Shown: positions 52,325-57,805 of the stretch, one piece after another
Position numbering within the stretch: position 1 is the first letter of the stretch
Layout: the number at the start of each line of letters is the position of its first letter
IMG/VR virus record: IMGVR_UViG_3300034374_009254
Span: 37,259 to 101,258 of that record
DNA length: 64,000 nucleotides
From: a virus
Strand: one strand, 5' to 3'
Position numbers and translations under genes: made by a program
The notes under the pieces: model-generated
What the model was told of the DNA's origin: nothing
Seen by the model: only the letters and a program-made list of their open reading frames with translations
Database searches by the model: none

Positions 52325-52924
52325 TTAAGATCCCCACTGATCTGCCATTGCTGCGGCAATTCCAAAGAACGTGATAGATCGTTCTTTGCCCTGTCCTCCT
52401 CCGAACTTGTCATATCCAGTATCTCCTTGGTTGCCCCATCTTGGCTTACCATTTACTATTCGAGGTTCAACATACCCCGTAGGTTGTAAGGGTGCCAAGC
52501 CCCTCAGCCACAAACCCGTTTTCTTTGACGCATCTTCTTCGTAGTTATAGGGCTGGACGTATTGGGGCTTTGGCATAAAATCGAGGCGGGTATTAATGCA
52601 ACCCACCGGGTTCTCAATGCACATTTTTTCTACGGGAGCTTCCCATAGTTTTGTAATAAATTTTAAGGCTTCTTCTGTTTTTTCCGCTCTTCCCGGGACT
52701 TTGTTGTTCCAATGTAGTCCAGAAGAAGCCAGATAGGTGCAAGGAGGGTGCAAAATAGCAATATCCCAGTCATTGTTATATAGTACATCTAGTACGTCTC
52801 CTTGGTAGTGAACGCCATGAGGACTCTCGCTAGGCAAGAGATCGCAAGAAACAGCATCGTGCCCCATTGCATTGAAACAATCTCGCACGGTTCCTGAAAA
52901 CTCACACCCTACTAATACTTTCAA
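52325..52924 (-). CDS. DNA cytosine methyltransferase-like protein
   Basis: A 199-residue protein with TTG as the likely start. KVLVGCEFSGTVRDCFNAMG resembles the cofactor motif I of C5-methyltransferases. ILHPPCTYLASSGLHWNN carries the catalytic-type Pro-Cys. ENPVGCINTRL follows, and the C-terminus ends GIAAAMADQWGS. It is shorter than true C5 enzymes and lacks a visible target-recognition domain. Such proteins are frequent in phages; activity is unproven. It overlaps the upstream 59-residue gene. Confidence 0.75.
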   Translation of the reverse strand: MKVLVGCEFSGTVRDCFNAMGHDAVSCDLLPSESPHGVHYQGDVLDVLYNNDWDIAILHPPCTYLASSGLHWNNKVPGRAEKTEEALKFITKLWEAPVEKMCIENPVGCINTRLDFMPKPQYVQPYNYEEDASKKTGLWLRGLAPLQPTGYVEPRIVNGKPRWGNQGDTGYDKFGGGQGKERSITFFGIAAAMADQWGS

Positions 52925-53081
52925 TTCTAATCACCGTTGATTTTAAAACGTCTTCGAAAGAGCCATCGCTTTTGAGAATAATCAGACGATCGCTACTACC
53001 ATTATTTAATTCTTTTGGCATTGCACCAGTTACTTCAAGTGTATGCCCTTTTGTCCAATGTTTGTAAATTACTTTTACCAT
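52902..53081 (-). CDS. Small hypothetical protein, first gene of the minus-strand unit
   Basis: A 59-residue protein (MVKVIYKHWTKGHTLEVTGA, RLIILKSDGSFEDVLKSTVI). The ATG has GAGG 8 bases upstream and lies about 19 nt after the predicted start of the promoter at 53107-53136. Its last 23 bases overlap the methyltransferase-like gene. It looks like a small beta-barrel; no family is recognised. Confidence 0.65.
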   Translation of the reverse strand: MVKVIYKHWTKGHTLEVTGAMPKELNNGSSDRLIILKSDGSFEDVLKSTVIRIESISRV

Positions 53082-53106
53082 GTGTACCTCTGTGAGATTA
53101 TGCTAT

Positions 53107-53136
53107 ATTGTATCCCGAAAGAGCACCAAATGTCAA
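53107..53136 (-). promoter_or_regulatory. Promoter for the rightmost minus-strand genes
   Basis: Minus strand: TTGACA (53131-53136), 18 bases, TACAAT (53107-53112), with CAAAAATAAGCC upstream. It starts the small gene at 53081 and the methyltransferase-like gene. Confidence 0.75.
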
Positions 53137-53159
53137 GGCTTATTTTTGGTTAGGTGTTC

Positions 53160-53188
53160 AAAAAACCCCAAAGTTTTACGTGTGGGGT
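53160..53188 (-). terminator. Minus-strand intrinsic terminator
   Basis: ACCCCA and TGGGGT form a 6-bp stem with a 12-base loop, followed by TTTTTT on the minus strand. It would stop transcripts arriving from the right, including any from the promoter array at 55.8-56.1 kb. Confidence 0.65.
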
Positions 53189-53195
53189 AGCGCGC

Positions 53196-53214
53196 GCAAA
53201 TGAGAATCATTCTC
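53196..53214. promoter_or_regulatory. Fur-box-like inverted repeat
   Basis: GCAAATGAGAATCATTCTC matches the 19-bp Fur consensus at 15 of 19 positions by my alignment and contains the inverted repeat GAGAAT-C-ATTCTC. It lies between the divergent units. Host iron regulation is possible, but the site may equally be an RNA hairpin. Confidence 0.4.
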
Positions 53215-53241
53215 GTCTAGAAACCGCCCACCCCGGCCTGG

Positions 53242-53270
53242 CCTATAGCACAGACCCGGCCCGGCGTCAA
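53242..53270 (-). promoter_or_regulatory. Weaker minus-strand promoter before the candidate attenuator
   Basis: TTGACG (53265-53270), 17 bases, TATAGG (53242-53247), with ACAAAAAAATTGC upstream. The -10 is imperfect, but the layout matches the other promoters here. Confidence 0.5.
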
Positions 53271-53274
53271 GCAA

Positions 53275-53303
53275 TTTTTTTGTGAAATATTCACATAAAA
53301 AAA
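53275..53303. repeat. Inverted repeat with flanking T and A tracts
   Basis: A run of T, then GTGAA-ATA-TTCAC, then a run of A: together a long, nearly perfect inverted repeat. It lies between the two divergent promoters and could be an operator or cruciform. The tract order is wrong for a terminator on either strand. Confidence 0.55.
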
Positions 53304-53329
53304 GCTGTACTTTTGGGCACGGGTTCGGT

Positions 53330-53360
53330 TATAATCTTTTCATCGGATGGGGATTGGCCC
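53330..53360 (+). promoter_or_regulatory. -10 element and shared leader of the GC-rich cassette
   Basis: TATAAT (53330-53335) has no good -35, so an activator may be needed. The predicted +1 is 53342, exactly at ATCGGATGGGGATTGGCCC. A near-identical leader begins the transcript of the zinc-ribbon gene at 55441. Confidence 0.6.
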
Positions 53361-53386
53361 TGTCCCTTTTTAAAAGGTAGCATCTT

Positions 53387-53680
53387 ATGTCTAACTACAC
53401 TGATAAAATGGTCGCGGCGATTCGCTCTGCGGCTCCTCTTAACCTCGCCAAAGCTAAGGCACTTGCCGAGCAATTCGGGAGCGTATCACATCGCTCGGTC
53501 ATTAGCAAGGCGCAAAGCCTCGGCGTTGAATACGTCAAGGCCGCTCCCGCCGCGCGTCAGCCTCGCGGCATCACTAAGGCGGAATATCTAGCCGCCATTC
53601 GCAAGGGTTTAAACCTTGCTGATCGCGAAGGCGATCTAACCAAGGCGGAGCTTTCCGCCGTGTTGCAGGCTATCGCATGA
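53387..53680 (+). CDS. Small HTH-type protein, GC-rich paralogue (copy 1 of 3)
   Basis: A 97-residue protein. It starts MSNYTDKMVAAIRSAAPLNL and has a helix-turn-helix-like core (AKALAEQFGSVSHRSVISKA). A link YVKAAPAARQPRGITKAEYL follows, and a C-terminal helical piece (LTKAELSAVLQAIA). It shares this order with the proteins at 57074 and 59756: YT..M, LA..F, RS(V/I)I.K, V.Y.K, then a C-terminal helical domain. It is probably a DNA- or RNA-binding regulator. It is more GC-rich than its paralogues, which suggests a separate origin. Confidence 0.75.
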   Translation: MSNYTDKMVAAIRSAAPLNLAKAKALAEQFGSVSHRSVISKAQSLGVEYVKAAPAARQPRGITKAEYLAAIRKGLNLADREGDLTKAELSAVLQAIA

Positions 53681-53874
53681 TAGCCTTTGCCGCTTGGATC
53701 GGGGCCGCTTGCATGATGGCGGCCCCTTTCATCATCGACACGAGCGCGGGAAAATATCTTGCGATTGTCGGTTTGGCATTATTAACATTGCAAGCGATTG
53801 CCAATCGGTGCTATAATCTGGTCTTGCTTAACATCGTTGGTATCGGAGGATATTTTTATGCGCTTTATCTATGA
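53677..53874 (+). CDS. Small membrane protein
   Basis: A 65-residue protein made almost wholly of hydrophobic segments: MIAFAAWIGAACMMAAPFII, then YLAIVGLALLTLQAIANRCY and LVLLNIVGIGGYFYALYL. Three short membrane helices are likely. It overlaps the previous stop by ATGA and the HAD gene by 17 bases. Function is unknown; an inner-membrane target is likely. Confidence 0.65.
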   Translation: MIAFAAWIGAACMMAAPFIIDTSAGKYLAIVGLALLTLQAIANRCYNLVLLNIVGIGGYFYALYL

Positions 53875-54331
53875 TTTAGATCACACTGTGATCGACTCGT
53901 CACATCGTCAGCTTACACTTGCTGACGGCTCACTCGATCTGGATCACTGGATCGAAAACAACACGCCCGAAAAAATCGCGCGTGACCGACTGCTACCGCT
54001 TGCCCGTCACTGGCGAGCGCAACGCGAACGCGGCTGTGAGATCGTGGTCTGCACTGCTCGCGTTATGGGTGCGGCAGATTACGAATATCTGCGCGCAAAT
54101 AACCTCGAATGGGATGCTTGCCTATCGCGCCCACTCGGTAACACTAACCCAGACGGCGAGCTAAAATTTGCACTATTGCAAAAATACGCTCGCGCAAAGA
54201 CTCACTCATGGGCTAGGTTTTGCAAATTTAGCCTAATGATAGATGACAATAAAAACGTCATCTCTTACTTGACTGCTCGCGGCTTGCGGGTTTATAATGC
54301 ACTTGAAATTAACGCGAGGTTAGCGGCATGA
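53858..54331 (+). CDS. HAD-family phosphatase
   Basis: A 157-residue protein from the ATG at 53858, which follows GGAGGA by 7 bases; a longer reading from 53798 lacks a site. HAD motif I is FIYDLDHTVIDSS with D6 and D8, motif II is VVCTARVMG, and the late acidic motif IV is LMIDDNKNV. It is short, so it has little or no cap domain, like nucleotide or polynucleotide 3'-phosphatases. Substrate is unknown. It overlaps the next gene by ATGA. Confidence 0.8.
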   Translation: MRFIYDLDHTVIDSSHRQLTLADGSLDLDHWIENNTPEKIARDRLLPLARHWRAQRERGCEIVVCTARVMGAADYEYLRANNLEWDACLSRPLGNTNPDGELKFALLQKYARAKTHSWARFCKFSLMIDDNKNVISYLTARGLRVYNALEINARLAA

Positions 54332-54837
54332 TAATTCGATCTACTGACTCAATCCCAGAAATCACCCCGATCTCTGGCATGGCTTGGCACTACGTTTGGG
54401 AATTGCTCGAATTTGGTGTTTTCAAAAACGGCTACGCTCGACACGCCTACAAGAACGGCAAGCATGGCGGCATTGAGCGTGTGCGCTGGTGTTTGCAAGA
54501 TTGCGAGGACGCTTTCGGCTACAATCGCGGAGAGCTTCACGCTCGCATCTGGCGGATGCGTTTGGGCGACAACGAAACGGTGCTCGCGGCAGAGCAATTT
54601 GTTCACTCACGCGAGGCAAACCGCGAGGACAAAGCCATGCTGTATGACAAGCGTTGGCTTGACGTTGGCGGTAAATCGGAATTTTATTTCTGTGACCAAA
54701 AAACTGCGTTGACTCGCTACGCCAATAGCTACCGCAAAACCAATCTGGCAATCGGTGCGGCGGTGCGTGATTTCAAACGCGCAAAGGGAATCCACGGCTG
54801 TCCCTACCCTGTTGACTATGAGGAGGTTTTAGCATGA
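54328..54837 (+). CDS. Hypothetical protein of the PPK2 cassette
   Basis: A 169-residue protein starting MIIRSTDSIPEITPISGMAW. It is rich in Trp, Tyr, Arg and Cys (CLQDCEDAF; FYFCDQKTALTRYANSYRKT). It is probably a soluble, helical protein. It overlaps the HAD and PPK2-like genes by ATGA on each side, so the three are surely co-expressed. I do not recognise the family; a partner in a phosphate or nucleotide step is a guess from context. Confidence 0.65.
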   Translation: MIIRSTDSIPEITPISGMAWHYVWELLEFGVFKNGYARHAYKNGKHGGIERVRWCLQDCEDAFGYNRGELHARIWRMRLGDNETVLAAEQFVHSREANREDKAMLYDKRWLDVGGKSEFYFCDQKTALTRYANSYRKTNLAIGAAVRDFKRAKGIHGCPYPVDYEEVLA

Positions 54838-55433
54838 AAAACCTACAAGCAAAACTAAACCGGCTCGCGGAGAATCTCTCCGCTCCGGTTGCGGTAATTT
54901 TAGAAGGGCGAGACACTGCGGGCAAATCCTCGACCATTCGAGAATTGACCCACTACCTGCCGCCCGATCTTTATAGCGTTTGCCTTTCGCACAAACCTAG
55001 CAAACGCGCAATGTCATCATGGCTGGCATATTGGGAAACCAAACTACCAAAGCAAAACCAAATCGTGTTTTTTGATCGCTCTTGGTATTCTCGCGCGATG
55101 GTGCAACATATCAACGGATGGTGTACACCGAAACAATACGAGATTTTTATGCGCGACCATAAAAATTGGGAAGCTAATCAGCCGGTGCGCTTGATTAAAT
55201 TTTGGCTTTCGATTTCGGAAGATGAACAAAAACGCCGAATCGAAATGCGAAAAAATTCTCCGCTGACTTATTGGAAATTTTCGCCCAACGATGAAAATGC
55301 GCTTTCACACTATGACAGAATGAGCATTTTGAAAGAGCGCGTTATTGATTCCGATTGGCACACAATTAATTTTGAAAATAAACGCGCGGGAATAAAAAAA
55401 TTGCTTGACACATTATGCCGCGATCTGGCATAA
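54834..55433 (+). CDS. Polyphosphate kinase 2 (PPK2)-like kinase
   Basis: A 199-residue P-loop kinase. Walker A is EGRDTAGKSS (24-33), matching the PPK2 form EGxDxAGKG. Walker B is FFDRSWYSRAMV (79-90), with the PPK2 hallmark FDRSWY. The lid region has FWLSISEDEQKRRIEMRKNS and then YWKFSPNDENALSHYDRMS. PPK2 enzymes move phosphate between polyphosphate and nucleotides. It is shorter than cellular PPK2 (usually 230-300), mostly at the N-terminus. Ligand residues appear intact. In phages this family is unusual. Direction and substrate cannot be told. Confidence 0.85.
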   Translation: MKNLQAKLNRLAENLSAPVAVILEGRDTAGKSSTIRELTHYLPPDLYSVCLSHKPSKRAMSSWLAYWETKLPKQNQIVFFDRSWYSRAMVQHINGWCTPKQYEIFMRDHKNWEANQPVRLIKFWLSISEDEQKRRIEMRKNSPLTYWKFSPNDENALSHYDRMSILKERVIDSDWHTINFENKRAGIKKLLDTLCRDLA

Positions 55434-55460
55434 TGTTTTTATCGACTCGGGGATTGGCCC
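55405..55460 (+). promoter_or_regulatory. Promoter and shared leader of the zinc-ribbon gene
   Basis: TTGACA (55405-55410), 18 bases, CATAAT (55429-55434), overlapping the PPK2 stop. The predicted +1 at 55441 begins ATCGACTCGGGGATTGGCCC, matching the leader at 53342 (identical GGGGATTGGCCC core and ATCG start). Confidence 0.7.
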
Positions 55461-55479
55461 CATTTAAGGAGAGCGAAAA

Positions 55480-55695
55480 ATGTCTGCACAATACTCTAGC
55501 CACGTTACTCAGGAAGACCTTTTCGACTTGGCGGCTTACCGTCACTTTGACACTTGCCGGAGCTGTGGCAAGACCTGCCCTGCCGCTAACTACTACGAAG
55601 GGCGCGTTTGCCACGTTTGCTACAACGAAGACCTAGACTTTTGGTCAGCTTGGGACTGGAGGTTCGAGTGGGAGTGGAGCCGAAAAGCCAAGTGA
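55480..55695 (+). CDS. Small zinc-ribbon protein
   Basis: A 71-residue protein (MSAQYSSHVTQEDLFDLAAY). It has CRSCGKTC and, 18 residues after the first pair, CHVC, giving a CxxC...CxxC zinc ribbon. The C-terminus is Trp-rich and acidic, then basic (DFWSAWDWRFEWEWSRKAK). A ribosome site AAGGAGAG lies upstream. It is probably a nucleic-acid- or protein-binding adaptor. It ends 3 bases before the parS-like palindrome. Confidence 0.75.
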   Translation: MSAQYSSHVTQEDLFDLAAYRHFDTCRSCGKTCPAANYYEGRVCHVCYNEDLDFWSAWDWRFEWEWSRKAK

Positions 55696-55697
55696 CG

Positions 55698-55713
55698 TGT
55701 TCCACGTGGAACA
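55698..55713. promoter_or_regulatory. parS-like centromere site
   Basis: A perfect 16-bp palindrome TGTTCCACGTGGAACA. It differs from the bacterial parS consensus TGTTTCACGTGAAACA only by the symmetric C/G pair, a variant also found at natural parS sites. No T-run follows, so it is not a terminator. No parA or parB gene is seen in this window. Confidence 0.7.
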
Positions 55714-55750
55714 ACGCTAGGCCACGACCCTACCTGCCTTCGGCCAGGAC

Positions 55751-55772
55751 CAAGCGACCAAGCGGTCGCTTG
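55751..55772. repeat. Strong 9-bp inverted repeat with 4-base loop
   Basis: CAAGCGACC-AAGC-GGTCGCTTG, followed by ACAATTTTGG. It may end the cassette transcript, though the T-run is short. A 14-bp palindrome GGCGCGGCCGCGCC follows at 55781-55794. Confidence 0.6.
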
Positions 55773-55836
55773 ACAATTTTGGCGCGGCCGCGCCAGTAGT
55801 AGTTCGACGACGACTTTTTTTGGTGTACCGCGCGCC

Positions 55837-55865
55837 AGAATAAGTGCAAACGCGACCAATGTCAA
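55837..55865 (-). promoter_or_regulatory. Minus-strand promoter of the array (fourth)
   Basis: TTGACA (55860-55865), 17 bases, TATTCT (55837-55842), preceded by AATCGTGCAAAAAAGAC. It is the weakest of four similar promoters. Confidence 0.6.
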
Positions 55866-55930
55866 GTCTTTTTTGCACGATTGGATAAAATTTTTTTAAA
55901 TTGTTTTGGTCTTATAAAAGCGCCGCGCCG

Positions 55931-55959
55931 ATTATACAGTGCGGGGTCAATGCTGTCAA
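55931..55959 (-). promoter_or_regulatory. Minus-strand promoter of the array (third)
   Basis: TTGACA (55954-55959), 17 bases, TATAAT (55931-55936), preceded by AATTGTGCAAAAAGTAC and followed by CGGCGC. It is almost a copy of the first. Confidence 0.75.
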
Positions 55960-56029
55960 GTACTTTTTGCACAATTGCCCAAAATAATTCGACGCGCTGG
56001 TCTCTGCTAGACCCCGTGCCCACCCTGGT

Positions 56030-56058
56030 AGTATACGCGCAAGGCCCGGAATTGTCAA
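56030..56058 (-). promoter_or_regulatory. Minus-strand promoter of the array (second)
   Basis: TTGACA (56053-56058), 17 bases, TATACT (56030-56035), preceded by AATTGCCGCAAAAAGTTC. The early transcript holds a GGTCT/AGACC hairpin. Confidence 0.7.
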
Positions 56059-56113
56059 GAACTTTTTGCGGCAATTGTGCAAGATTTTTAAAAGCGCGAG
56101 CCTGGCGGCGCCG

Positions 56114-56142
56114 ATTATACAGTAGTGCGCCGACGATGTCAA
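56114..56142 (-). promoter_or_regulatory. Minus-strand promoter of the array (first)
   Basis: TTGACA (56137-56142), 17 bases, TATAAT (56114-56119), preceded by AATTGTGCAAAAAGTAC and followed by CGGCGC, as in the third. Confidence 0.75.
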
Positions 56143-56175
56143 GTACTTTTTGCACAATTCGTGAAAATAAATCGC

Positions 56176-56204
56176 TTGACTAGTCTCTGCGGGGACGGTA
56201 TAAT
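56176..56204 (+). promoter_or_regulatory. Plus-strand promoter before a hairpin
   Basis: TTGACT (56176-56181), 17 bases, TATAAT (56199-56204). The predicted +1 is 56211, the first base of a terminator-like hairpin. Confidence 0.7.
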
Positions 56205-56210
56205 TAGCGC

Positions 56211-56246
56211 AAATTGTAGAAACCTGGGGCATCCCCGCGACAATTT
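56211..56246 (+). ncRNA. Candidate minimal hairpin RNA
   Basis: From the predicted start, AAATTGT (56211-56217) pairs with ACAATTT (56240-56246), with GGGG-CAT-CCCC nested inside, and the RNA ends in a T-run. Promoter and terminator thus abut, giving a roughly 36-nt RNA or an early stop. Read-through would reach the gene at 56401. Confidence 0.4.
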
Positions 56247-56345
56247 TTGATAATTTTGGTAGATTCGAGAAAATAATTCTTGACACGATTAGGTCGTGTG
56301 CGGCCCCCCGGAATTCGCTTGCGTTGGGGTTACGACAAAAAAGAT

Positions 56346-56374
56346 TTGACATTTGTAACCGAAGCGAGTATAAT
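56346..56374 (+). promoter_or_regulatory. Consensus promoter for the 56.4 kb genes
   Basis: TTGACA (56346-56351), 17 bases, TATAAT (56369-56374), preceded by CGACAAAAAAGAT. A GGAGG ribosome site and ATG at 56401 follow. Confidence 0.85.
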
Positions 56375-56400
56375 ATGTACCATAAATCGGAGGAATATAC

Positions 56401-56589
56401 ATGACTGATGTACAATTCGAAGCCTTTAGCTTATACGCAGGTATGCGCTATGACGGTATGTCTAAGCTGGATGCATTTATGTACACCATACGGTGTCTGC
56501 TTCCAGAAGAGGACTACCCTAACGGATACGATGATAGTGCGATTGAATTATACTCTTGGCTTCGACAAAAGGTAAAACTGGATGACTAG
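56401..56589 (+). CDS. Small acidic hypothetical protein
   Basis: A 62-residue acidic protein (MTDVQFEAFSLYAGMRYDGM, YPNGYDDSAIELYSWLRQKV). It has a strong GGAGGA site and its own consensus promoter. Helical; no motif. It overlaps the metalloprotease-like gene by 8 bases, so the two are coupled. Typical of early phage genes of unknown role. Confidence 0.7.
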   Translation: MTDVQFEAFSLYAGMRYDGMSKLDAFMYTIRCLLPEEDYPNGYDDSAIELYSWLRQKVKLDD

Positions 56590-57016
56590 AATAAAAGTAA
56601 AAGCAAAAAAGCAATGGTCAATGGCTGAAAGACAATTAGCCAAAAAAGCCATTGAATTTGCACTGGATGAGCTTGATTTACGAGTAACCCCAGTACCAAT
56701 TGATATTCGACTAAAAGGTAAGTCGGAAACAGATTTCGGTGATTCTATTGACCTGGATCACAAAATTGTAGTAAGATTACACAAAAATGATAACTGGTTG
56801 TCTACTTTGTTTCATGAGCTGGAACACGCACGCCAGTACATTTACTGCGAGCTTGAGTTAGAACACGACCATGCTATTTGGCAAGGTACTTTATCAAAGC
56901 GCAACGAAAAATGCTGGGATGAGTATTGGAACTCTCCGTGGGAAGTAGCTGCAAGGGAAAAAGAAGAAGAATTATTTGCAGCTTTCCAAAAAAATCTCTT
57001 GACATCATCCTCATAA
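56582..57016 (+). CDS. Zinc metallopeptidase-like protein (HExxH)
   Basis: A 144-residue protein. The N-terminus is basic (MTRIKVKAKKQWSMAERQLA). Near residues 77-82 is the zincin motif HELEHARQ, giving H-E-x-x-H. The C-terminal PWEVAAREKEEELFAAF offers a conserved Glu as third ligand. The layout recalls SprT-like or phage zincin families, but the closest match is unclear. Overlap with the upstream gene suggests coupling. The end holds the -35 of the next promoter. Confidence 0.75.
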   Translation: MTRIKVKAKKQWSMAERQLAKKAIEFALDELDLRVTPVPIDIRLKGKSETDFGDSIDLDHKIVVRLHKNDNWLSTLFHELEHARQYIYCELELEHDHAIWQGTLSKRNEKCWDEYWNSPWEVAAREKEEELFAAFQKNLLTSSS

Positions 57017-57027
57017 ACTTGTATAAT
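56999..57027 (+). promoter_or_regulatory. Consensus promoter for HTH copy 2
   Basis: TTGACA (56999-57004), 17 bases, TATAAT (57022-57027), preceded by CCAAAAAAATCTC. It overlaps the end of the metallopeptidase-like gene. Confidence 0.85.
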
Positions 57028-57073
57028 ATATTTTCAAAAGTGGTAAAACATTTAATTTTTAGGGAGAATTTTA

Positions 57074-57403
57074 ATGACTGATATGACTGCAAAGGCTTCG
57101 GCCAACTACACTCAAGAAATGGTTGACACCATCTCTTCTGACTACTCTGCTAACCCTACTCGTGCTACTGTTGATGCGCTTGCTGACAAGTTCGACAAGA
57201 CTCCTCGTAGTATCATCGCTAAGCTCTCTGCTTTGGGCATCTATGTCAAGGCTGAGCGTGTAACCAAGCGCGGTGAGCCGATTGTTCGCAAGGACGAGTT
57301 GGTTGCTCAGGTTCAGGCAAGCCTTGGTTTCGAAGTACCCTCTTTGGTCAAAATGACTAAGGTTGATCTTCAGAACCTCATCAGCTTCTTCGAAGCAGCT
57401 TAA
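57074..57403 (+). CDS. Small HTH-type protein (copy 2 of 3)
   Basis: A 109-residue protein (MTDMTAKASANYTQEMVDTI). The helix-turn-helix-like core is LADKFDKTPRSIIAKLSALG, followed by IYVKAERVTKRGEPIVRKDE and a C-terminal helical part (VKMTKVDLQNLISFFEAA). A strong promoter, the ribosome site AGGGAGAA and a terminator frame it as a single-gene unit. The codons look optimised (many Ala GCT, Lys AAG), unlike its neighbours, so it may be highly expressed. Probably a nucleic-acid-binding protein. Confidence 0.8.
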   Translation: MTDMTAKASANYTQEMVDTISSDYSANPTRATVDALADKFDKTPRSIIAKLSALGIYVKAERVTKRGEPIVRKDELVAQVQASLGFEVPSLVKMTKVDLQNLISFFEAA

Positions 57404-57409
57404 TTTTCT

Positions 57410-57429
57410 AGGGCCTTCGGGCCCTTTTA
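57410..57429 (+). terminator. Terminator after HTH copy 2
   Basis: AGGGCC-TTCG-GGCCCT followed by TTTA. It has the same UUCG-loop design as the tube and capsid terminators. Confidence 0.85.
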
Positions 57430-57444
57430 CTTCAGGGCTTTGTA

Positions 57445-57612
57445 ATGTACATAGTATTTTGTGTATTATCAGGTAAACCAGACTGGGTAAGCACTTGGCT
57501 GGAATACTACGATGCTTACAGGGAAGCAGAGTCCTTAAATAAAAGGGATTACAAGGCATTTTACTACGTAAGATATAAGGAGAAATTTAATGGCAAAGAC
57601 ACTTATCTTTGA
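57445..57612 (+). CDS. Small hypothetical protein
   Basis: A 55-residue protein (MYIVFCVLSGKPDWVSTWLE, YYDAYREAESLNKRDYKAFY). The ribosome site is weak (CAGGGCTTTGTA). The frame overlaps the next gene by 23 bases and contains its AAGGAG. Residue use is protein-like, with aromatic-rich helices. No family recognised. Confidence 0.55.
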   Translation: MYIVFCVLSGKPDWVSTWLEYYDAYREAESLNKRDYKAFYYVRYKEKFNGKDTYL

Positions 57613-57805
57613 CCCCGCTTTGACTCGAAAGTTCAAAGCCAATGCCGCTATGAAAGGCAAGAAAGTGACTTCTCACGGTGCATTTCGTGCGAAGCGTAAG
57701 CCTAACTCACCTGTGATTCAGCGTGCTGAGCGAGCAAAGGCTGCTGCAGTTTTTGGCAAAGACCCGGGATTTAAGTCCGAAATCTATGGTATCGAGGTAG
57801 AGTAA
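57590..57805 (+). CDS. Small basic hypothetical protein
   Basis: A 71-residue protein (MAKTLIFDPALTRKFKANAA, SHGAFRAKRKPNSPVIQRAE). AAGGAG lies 8 bases before the ATG. Lys/Arg/Ala-rich, probably nucleic-acid-binding. Its last base is shared with the next start (TAATG). No known family. Confidence 0.65.
   Translation: MAKTLIFDPALTRKFKANAAMKGKKVTSHGAFRAKRKPNSPVIQRAERAKAAAVFGKDPGFKSEIYGIEVE

Larger units (their letters stand above)
53160..53235 (-). ncRNA. Candidate short leader / attenuator RNA
   Basis: From a predicted start at 53235 the minus strand gives a roughly 75-nt RNA. It has the segment GGGGTGG (53234-53228), a GAGAATGATTCTC hairpin, CTACCCC (53190-53184) and a terminator stem ACCCCA/TGGGGT (53183-53188 with 53165-53170) ending in six T. 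CTACCCC can pair either with the upstream GGGGTGG or with the terminator arm, so the two folds exclude each other. It could be a small RNA or an attenuator. No protein is seen. Confidence 0.45.
55714..56175. other. Gene-free stretch with promoter array
   Basis: No convincing gene lies here on either strand. Long minus frames exist, but they run through the promoters and have no ribosome site. What is seen: two palindromes, then four minus-strand promoters about 80-100 bases apart, with a repeated block of about 70 bases (55921-55985 resembles 56104-56168). Confidence 0.6.

Noticed and set aside
53274-53303. The inverted repeat with T and A tracts as a terminator.
   Set aside because: The T-tract precedes and the A-tract follows the stem on both strands, the reverse of an intrinsic terminator.
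56280-56285. A further TTGACA with an A-rich upstream block.
   Set aside because: No -10-like sequence at the right distance; GC-rich sequence follows.
55862-56415. Minus-strand frames of up to 167 codons in the gene-free region.
   Set aside because: They run through promoter elements and repeats, lack ribosome sites and encode no recognisable domain.
57071-57559. A 162-codon minus-strand frame.
   Set aside because: It is the shadow of the HTH copy 2 gene, its terminator and the next small gene on the plus strand.
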